Assembly: GCF_030817275.1 (NCBI RefSeq)
Contig: NZ_JAUSZD010000002.1
Span: forward strand, 1,178,001 to 1,242,000
Reading direction: 5' to 3'
Source of the DNA: Paenibacillus sp. V4I7
GTDB taxonomy: Bacteria > Bacillota > Bacilli > Paenibacillales > NBRC-103111
DNA length: 64,000 bases
The notes below the pieces were generated by a model, which worked only from the letters and a program-made list of their open reading frames with translations, searched no databases and was not told where the DNA came from. Numbering within the stretch: the first letter of the stretch is position 1; every line of letters starts with the position of its first letter. A program made the position numbers and the translations under genes. Positions 58,964 through 64,000 of the stretch are shown here, one piece after another.

Positions 58964-59863
58964 ATGCAACAAGTGTTTGGCGATAAGAAAGCCATAGCCG
59001 TCTTCGTAATTCCTGCGCTAGTCTTGTTCATACTAGTAGGTTTTATCCCGATTGTTCAATCCTTTTATTACAGTATGTTGGATTGGAACGGAATCGGAAA
59101 AGGGAAATTTGTGGGATTGGCTTTGTATAAAGATCTATTCTTTACCGATACGTACGACATGCAATTTCTTCACTCTGTTTGGAATACGTTTTATTTGGCT
59201 ATTTTGTCAGTGGGCTTGCAAATCCCTTTCGCGTTCCTTCTTGCCCTAATTCTGGCCAGAGGCATCAAAGGGGAGAAGTTTTATCGGACGTTATTCTTTA
59301 TCCCCGTCACGATTTCTTCCGCCGTCATCGGACTCATGTTCTTATCCATTTTGAACCCGAATTACGGTGTATTGAATGCCATATTGGCGCAAATTGGACT
59401 GGAAGGATGGAAGAACGATTGGCTTACGAATGATAAAACGGCTTTATCGAGTATCATGCTTCCGGCCGTGTGGCAGTGGGTTGGTTATTACATGCTTTTG
59501 ATGTATGCGGCCATAAAAGGTATTTCCGAAGAGATGTTTGACGCAGCCAAAATCGATGGGGCGTCCAGATGGCGCGCCACGTTTTCTATCGTGATTCCGT
59601 TAATAACGCCAATTATCAAGGTTTGTATCGTTTTTGCCATTATTGGCTCGTTGAAATTTTTTGATTTGACTTTTATCATGACGAACGGCACCTCGGCACC
59701 GGCGACGGATGTACCCAGCACGCTGATGTACACAACCATCTTTAAGAGAAATATGTACGGGTATGGAAGTGCAATGGCCGTCTTTATGGTGGTGGAATGT
59801 CTTGTTATTTATATGGGGCTGCAGTGGTTGTTTCGAGTACGAGGAGAGGAGAATGGCAAGTGA
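58964..59863 (+). CDS. Sugar ABC transporter permease (MalF/UgpA type)
   Basis: 299 aa from ATG 58964, with AGGGGAGGGAG upstream. Six membrane helices and the EAA loop E-E-M-F-D-A-A-K-I-D-G-A-S-R-W-R-A-T-F-S-I-V-I-P-L that docks with the ATPase. Starts with the cytoplasmic K-K-A-I-A-V-F-V-I-P-A-L pattern of this permease class. Its stop overlaps the GTG start of the second permease gene. Confidence 0.95.
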   Translation: MQQVFGDKKAIAVFVIPALVLFILVGFIPIVQSFYYSMLDWNGIGKGKFVGLALYKDLFFTDTYDMQFLHSVWNTFYLAILSVGLQIPFAFLLALILARGIKGEKFYRTLFFIPVTISSAVIGLMFLSILNPNYGVLNAILAQIGLEGWKNDWLTNDKTALSSIMLPAVWQWVGYYMLLMYAAIKGISEEMFDAAKIDGASRWRATFSIVIPLITPIIKVCIVFAIIGSLKFFDLTFIMTNGTSAPATDVPSTLMYTTIFKRNMYGYGSAMAVFMVVECLVIYMGLQWLFRVRGEENGK

Positions 59864-60699
59864 TACTGACCCGCAAATGGATTAACACCAAACTTGTTCT
59901 TCAACTTTTTCTCGTCGTTTTTGCCATCATTCAATTTTATCCGCTGCTATGGCTAGTATTAACCTCATTCAAAACCAATATTGAAATCACTGGAAGCAAT
60001 GTAATGGGACTGCCCTCCAAGTGGATGTTTGAAAACTATAAATACGTCTTTGTTGGTTCCAAGCTTGGCAGGAATTTCTTGAACAGTTTATTTTACACCG
60101 GAATTACGGTAATCACCTCGGGGTTGTTAGCGTCGATGGTATCGTATGCCGTCACCCGGATGAAATGGAAATTTAGTAAAATTGTACTTGCCTTATTTAT
60201 GTCCGGGCTGATGATTCCGGTACATGCTACCTTACTGCCTATCTTTCTCATCTTAAAGCAAACCCATTTGTTAAATACGCCATGGGCGTTGATGATCCCT
60301 TATACTGTGAACGCCATTCCTCCAGCTATGTTCATCATGGTAGGATTTTTTACGAGCCTCCCCCGGGAGTTGGAAGAAGCCAGTGTCGTTGACGGGTGTA
60401 ATATATATCAAGTGTTTTTCAGGATTATGCTGCCCTTGATAAAACCGGCTCTCGTTTCGGTGTCCATCTTTACGTTCCTAGCCGCATGGAATGAATTGAT
60501 GTTTGCGACTACTTTTATCAATAATACCAACCTCATGACGATAACCGTTGCCATTAATTCTCTACGGGGGCTGCATATGACAGAGTATGGTCCTATCGCA
60601 GCCGGCATGGTCATCGCGACCATTCCAACGATTATTTTGTATGCCTTCTTAAGCGAGCAGGTACAGAAAAGTATCGTCGCGGGAGCAATTAAAGGCTAG
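59860..60699 (+). CDS. Sugar ABC transporter permease (MalG/UgpE type)
   Basis: 279 aa from GTG 59860, overlapping the previous stop as GTGA, with GGAGAGGAG upstream. Six membrane helices; Y-P-L-L-W-L-V-L-T-S-F-K near the N-terminus and EAA loop R-E-L-E-E-A-S-V-V-D-G-C-N-I-Y-Q-V-F-F-R-I-M-L-P-L. Forms the translocation channel with the first permease. Confidence 0.95.
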   Translation: MILTRKWINTKLVLQLFLVVFAIIQFYPLLWLVLTSFKTNIEITGSNVMGLPSKWMFENYKYVFVGSKLGRNFLNSLFYTGITVITSGLLASMVSYAVTRMKWKFSKIVLALFMSGLMIPVHATLLPIFLILKQTHLLNTPWALMIPYTVNAIPPAMFIMVGFFTSLPRELEEASVVDGCNIYQVFFRIMLPLIKPALVSVSIFTFLAAWNELMFATTFINNTNLMTITVAINSLRGLHMTEYGPIAAGMVIATIPTIILYAFLSEQVQKSIVAGAIKG

Positions 60700-60781
60700 T
60701 ACCGCTGCGTTCATGCTATAATAAGTGGAGGAACGATAGGAAATAAGTAGAAAGGACTTCAATCAGACAGAAGGTGGTTAT

Positions 60782-62527
60782 GTGGTGAAATTCGCCAAAA
60801 TAAGAACACAAATGATATCCTATTATATTCTATTGCTATCGGTTTCTCTGCTGGTTAGCGGCGTCTTGTATCAAAGATTTAACCGAAGTCTGATCGACGG
60901 TAAGATTGCGGAAGTCTCCGAACAAAGCTTAAACGCGATTCAATCCAATATGAATTCCTTGTTCGATAATGCTTCGAAATATTCCCAAAGGGTGATTGCC
61001 AGCGGCACCGTTCAGGAGCTGTTGAAGACGGACTTCACATACGATGGATTCGTTGCTTCGAACCTGAGTATCCAAAAGGTACTAAATGAAATTTTCCTCG
61101 CGGAGTCCAGCGTAGCCTCCGTTTATTTATTCCGAAACGACGATTTATACTATTCTTTGGAATTTCAGAAGCTAGGACTTAACATTGCAAGCATGAAATC
61201 AGCTCCCTGGTACCAGGAAGCCGTAAGCAAACACGGGGGTCCGATATGGCGGATTAATGCAGGCGGGCTCCTGAATAAAGGGGAACAATATCTGTCTTTA
61301 ATCCGTGTCGTGAACGATCTGAATACCGCCAAACAACTTGGCATGGTGATGATTAACATTCCGTTAGCTCAAATTAAAAAGCCCTATGAACATACCATTG
61401 ACGGCAAGAAGTACGATCTTATGGTAGATCGGGAAGATGCGCTTTTGATGGAGTTTGAAAATCCCGAGTTGCAGCAGTTTGCGGAATCGGAAGAGTTTCA
61501 ATCCCATGCTTCTGGGAGCTTTATCAAAACGATAGCGAATAATCGATACATCTTTGATAAGATGGAGGCCCACGGTTGGCGTTATGTAACCGCATTCTCC
61601 ATGAGCGACTGGCCAAATCCGTACAAGGCAGTGAATCGCGTCCTCATCCCAATCGTCGGGTTTAATGTTGTTTTTATTTTTCTCGGGTTTATTTGGATCA
61701 CGAGATCCATTATCCACCCGATATTAAGTTTATTAAAATCGATGCGAAAAGCGGAGACGGGTGATTATCAGGAAGTTCTTCTCAATCCGAATTCCAATGA
61801 GATCCGGCAGCTTCAAGATCGGTATAACCGTCTGCTTGCTACGATTCAACAATCGATGGAGCGAGAGAAAGAGGAGCAGACGCTTCGGCGAAAGCTTGAA
61901 CTTCATATTCTTCATCAGCAAATTAAACCGCATTTTCTATACAATGCTTTGGAATCTGCGGGATACTTGTCGTTGGCAGGGGAAAGGGAAGAAACTTACC
62001 GCCTGATATCCTCGTTGGCCCAATATTACCGTTTGAGTTTAAGCAAAGGGAATGAAATCATCTCACTGAAAGAAGAATTTGAAATTGCCAAGAACTATTT
62101 GACGATTCAGCATATTAGATATCCAGGCATGTTTACGGCTATTTATGAATTAAGCGATGCGTTACATGATTATCCAGTTCCCAAACTCACCCTACAACCA
62201 CTTGTGGAGAATGCGCTATACCATGGCATTCGGCCCATGGGGCAACAGGGGGTGATTACCGTCTCAGCCGTTTCTTCAGGCAGATCAGTCATCTTGTCCA
62301 TTCAAGATGATGGCATGGGCATCTCGGAAGATAAGCTGGATTCCATGAGAGAGGAACAGCTCGTTCATAATGCTTCGAGCTTCGGGTTGCGTGGAACGAT
62401 AACGAGACTTAAGCTTTTTTACGGGGAAGGCATGTCCTATTCGATTGTCAGTTCACCGGGAAATGGAACGGTCATCGACATTGAAATACCCTACTTGGAG
62501 GATTCCGAATGGAACAAGGAAGGATAA
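60782..62527 (+). CDS. YesM-type sensor histidine kinase
   Basis: 581 aa from GTG 60782 (GTG 60785, one codon later, has better spacing to AAGGTGG). Membrane helices at about residues 13-32 and 288-310 enclose an external sensor. HAMP, then His_kinase with H384 in I-K-P-H-F-L-Y-N-A-L-E-S, N box L-V-E-N-A-L-Y-H-G-I and G box D-D-G-M-G-I-S. Lies 82 bp after the permease gene and overlaps the response regulator by 19 bp. Probably senses the sugar or binding protein and controls this ABC operon. Confidence 0.93.
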   Translation: MVKFAKIRTQMISYYILLLSVSLLVSGVLYQRFNRSLIDGKIAEVSEQSLNAIQSNMNSLFDNASKYSQRVIASGTVQELLKTDFTYDGFVASNLSIQKVLNEIFLAESSVASVYLFRNDDLYYSLEFQKLGLNIASMKSAPWYQEAVSKHGGPIWRINAGGLLNKGEQYLSLIRVVNDLNTAKQLGMVMINIPLAQIKKPYEHTIDGKKYDLMVDREDALLMEFENPELQQFAESEEFQSHASGSFIKTIANNRYIFDKMEAHGWRYVTAFSMSDWPNPYKAVNRVLIPIVGFNVVFIFLGFIWITRSIIHPILSLLKSMRKAETGDYQEVLLNPNSNEIRQLQDRYNRLLATIQQSMEREKEEQTLRRKLELHILHQQIKPHFLYNALESAGYLSLAGEREETYRLISSLAQYYRLSLSKGNEIISLKEEFEIAKNYLTIQHIRYPGMFTAIYELSDALHDYPVPKLTLQPLVENALYHGIRPMGQQGVITVSAVSSGRSVILSIQDDGMGISEDKLDSMREEQLVHNASSFGLRGTITRLKLFYGEGMSYSIVSSPGNGTVIDIEIPYLEDSEWNKEG

Positions 62528-64000
62528 CAGCCATTGCTGTAGATGACGAAGTCAATCCAAGAAAGCTTCTTCAAGTTCTCCTTGATTGGCATTCCCTTGG
62601 AATTGAATTTATCGGGGAAGCGTCTAACGGGAACGAAGCGCTGGATTTGATTGATGCGGTAAGGCCAAATATCGTATTTACCGACATTAATATGCCGTAT
62701 ATGGATGGATTGGAACTAGCGAAGCAGGTAAGGGAGAGAGATCCGTTCATTAAGGTTGTAATTCTAACCGCGTATCCAGAATTTGAATATGCGAAGCAAA
62801 GTGTGAAAATCGGAGTCCATGATTTCTTGTTAAAGCCCCTTCAACCAGACGTGCTTCGAAAACTGGCTGTCGATTTGAAAGAAGTGATAGAGAAAGAAAC
62901 TGTCCATTGGAATGAATACCGGAAAATACAAACAGAGCTTCTTGAAAACACCCTTGAGCTAAAAGAAAAATTTCTCATGGATCTGCTTGTGGGTACCTCC
63001 TCAAATGGAGAGCAGCTTAATCGGAGATTCGACTATTTTTTTGGTGAATCACTTCGTTCATGTTTCTCAGTTGCCATACTCGATTTTCAAAGCGAGCCTA
63101 ACGTTGAAGAAGAGAGAAGACTAAACCTTAGCATGGGCTGCAAGAGGGCCGTGGAATTCCTGGTACACGAGCGTGAGGGGATTCATGTTCTTCAAGATAA
63201 TGGCGGACGCGTCGTGATGATCAGCTGGGATAAAGCGATTGAGTTGGAGTCGCTCGGGGAACAGGCCATTCGTATCATTAAGGATAAGCTGGGCTGCCAA
63301 GCAACGGTTGGAGTAGGAGGCGTTTGCAACAACTTGCCTATGGTGAAAAAGAGCTACAAGGAGGCCCTTGAAGCGCTGCGTTATGGCAAATTATTCGGAG
63401 GGGACCAAGTCATTTCGTTCGGAGAGGATATCCGACTTGTCAATTATTCGACAGACTTGAAGCAATCGGATACGGAAGAAATCATTTTTTTCATTAAAAC
63501 GGGACTCAAAGATCAAGCCGTTAAATCGATCGATAAGCTATTTCAATCACTGGAACCCTCTGACGGAACGGCGAATGAACACATGTATTCGCTCGGTGTC
63601 CATTTCATTTCGATGCTGAATCTGGCTATGTCGGAGTTGGGCTTTACGCAATTGCGTTCGAACTTGTTGAACGGTGCCTTGTATAATCGCATGTTTGGTT
63701 GCCGCACTACCAGCGACTTGAGTCAATTTTTGTCCAAATTGGCGGAAGATACGGCGGATTATGTGCAGGGCACGCGAATGAAGAAAACGAACCAGATTGT
63801 TCGCGATATACTGGCCTATCTAACTGATGAGTTTCGAAACCCCGAAGTCTCTTTGGGTTCCGTTTCCCAAAAGTTTCATCTCAATTCCAGTTATTTAAGT
63901 CGCATTTTCAAGCAGGAAATAGGGCAGGGTTTCACCGATTATTTGCTTAAGCTTCGAATTGATGAAGCCGTTAAGCTCATGAACGAAGCGGACTGGAAAG
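62509..64000 (+). CDS. YesN-type response regulator, AraC family (3' end outside window)
   Basis: ATG 62509, inside the end of the kinase gene, with TTGGAGGAT upstream. Open to the window end (497 codons seen). Receiver domain with D12/D13, phospho-acceptor D59 (F-T-D-I-N-M-P-Y-M-D-G) and L-L-K-P. Near the end the AraC domain has begun: L-G-S-V-S-Q-K-F-H-L-N-S-S-Y-L-S-R-I-F-K-Q-E and the next helix. The final 30-40 residues are missing. Expected to regulate the sugar transporter upstream. Confidence 0.92.
   Translation, partial: MEQGRITAIAVDDEVNPRKLLQVLLDWHSLGIEFIGEASNGNEALDLIDAVRPNIVFTDINMPYMDGLELAKQVRERDPFIKVVILTAYPEFEYAKQSVKIGVHDFLLKPLQPDVLRKLAVDLKEVIEKETVHWNEYRKIQTELLENTLELKEKFLMDLLVGTSSNGEQLNRRFDYFFGESLRSCFSVAILDFQSEPNVEEERRLNLSMGCKRAVEFLVHEREGIHVLQDNGGRVVMISWDKAIELESLGEQAIRIIKDKLGCQATVGVGGVCNNLPMVKKSYKEALEALRYGKLFGGDQVISFGEDIRLVNYSTDLKQSDTEEIIFFIKTGLKDQAVKSIDKLFQSLEPSDGTANEHMYSLGVHFISMLNLAMSELGFTQLRSNLLNGALYNRMFGCRTTSDLSQFLSKLAEDTADYVQGTRMKKTNQIVRDILAYLTDEFRNPEVSLGSVSQKFHLNSSYLSRIFKQEIGQGFTDYLLKLRIDEAVKLMNEADWK

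Noticed and set aside
1..64000. tRNA, rRNA or tmRNA genes
   Set aside because: I looked for cloverleaf-like and rRNA-like conserved stretches by eye and saw none; a tRNAscan or Rfam search would settle it.

Overview
The window reads as a chromosomal segment of a low-to-mid GC Firmicute, most probably a Paenibacillus or close relative. Evidence for this: AGGAGG-type ribosome sites with many TTG and GTG starts; YesM/YesN-type sensor kinase plus AraC-type response regulator pairs (three sets, two cut by the window edges); lipoprotein solute-binding proteins with their own two-component systems; a very large secreted GH30 glycosidase; cre-like catabolite sites; and a c-di-AMP (ydaO-type) riboswitch. 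No rRNA, tRNA or CRISPR array was seen.

Layout. 1-1901: the end of a YesM-type kinase and its YesN-type regulator. 1994-3835: a decayed DUF4317 gene fused to a 5'-truncated group II intron whose 3' end lies inside an intergenic repeat. 3832-24186: the most unusual part, about 20 kb in which small, mostly single genes, nearly all on the plus strand, are separated by copies of one structured intergenic repeat. A typical copy is 75-100 bp: a left arm (R)CTAACG-n4/5-CGATAG(Y) that can fold on itself, a central GC-rich hairpin often containing GGCTGCC/GGCAGCC, and a right arm TAACGGGCAG(T)TTAG. The genes between copies are a GNAT enzyme, VanZ, a serpin lipoprotein, CBO0543, SUKH and Imm-like immunity proteins, lipoproteins, a SAM methyltransferase, an alpha/beta hydrolase, an HxlR regulator with an NAD(P)-binding protein, and tiny membrane proteins. 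Many are frameshifted or internally deleted. The layout recalls an integron cassette array, but the repeat is not a canonical attC and no recombinase lies in the window. A second small cluster of the repeat lies at 46.0-47.3 kb, with single copies at 53.6 and 56.9 kb.

21.9-23.4 kb: a quinone oxidoreductase/MarR pair with a palindromic operator. 24.6-26.4 kb: two overlapping paralogous LysR genes. 27.2-32.4 kb: a solute-binding lipoprotein, a sensor kinase and an AraC-type regulator in one operon without permeases. 32.8-45.9 kb: a stress and detoxification block with a hydrolase, an isochorismatase-fold enzyme, a XapX protein, an amidohydrolase with a His-rich tail, CDGSH, Dps, catalase, an MFS transporter, a ring-cleaving dioxygenase, YjdI/YjdJ, pirin, a divergent GAPDH and LtrA. 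47.6-51.8 kb: a GH35-like fragment and an intact 1223-aa GH30 enzyme. 52.1-53.4 kb: a frameshifted gene, then a c-di-AMP riboswitch ahead of an unknown 128-aa gene. 53.7-54.7 kb: a broken IS110-family transposase. 54.8-56.4 kb: an SDR gene and a TetR gene with matching operators. 57.5-64.0 kb: a complete sugar ABC transporter (binding protein, two permeases) followed by its kinase and regulator, the last cut by the window end.

Overall, the window alternates nutrient-sensing transport operons and stress genes with a repeat-rich accessory region that carries much gene decay. All functional calls come from reading motifs and remembered family patterns; no database search was run.
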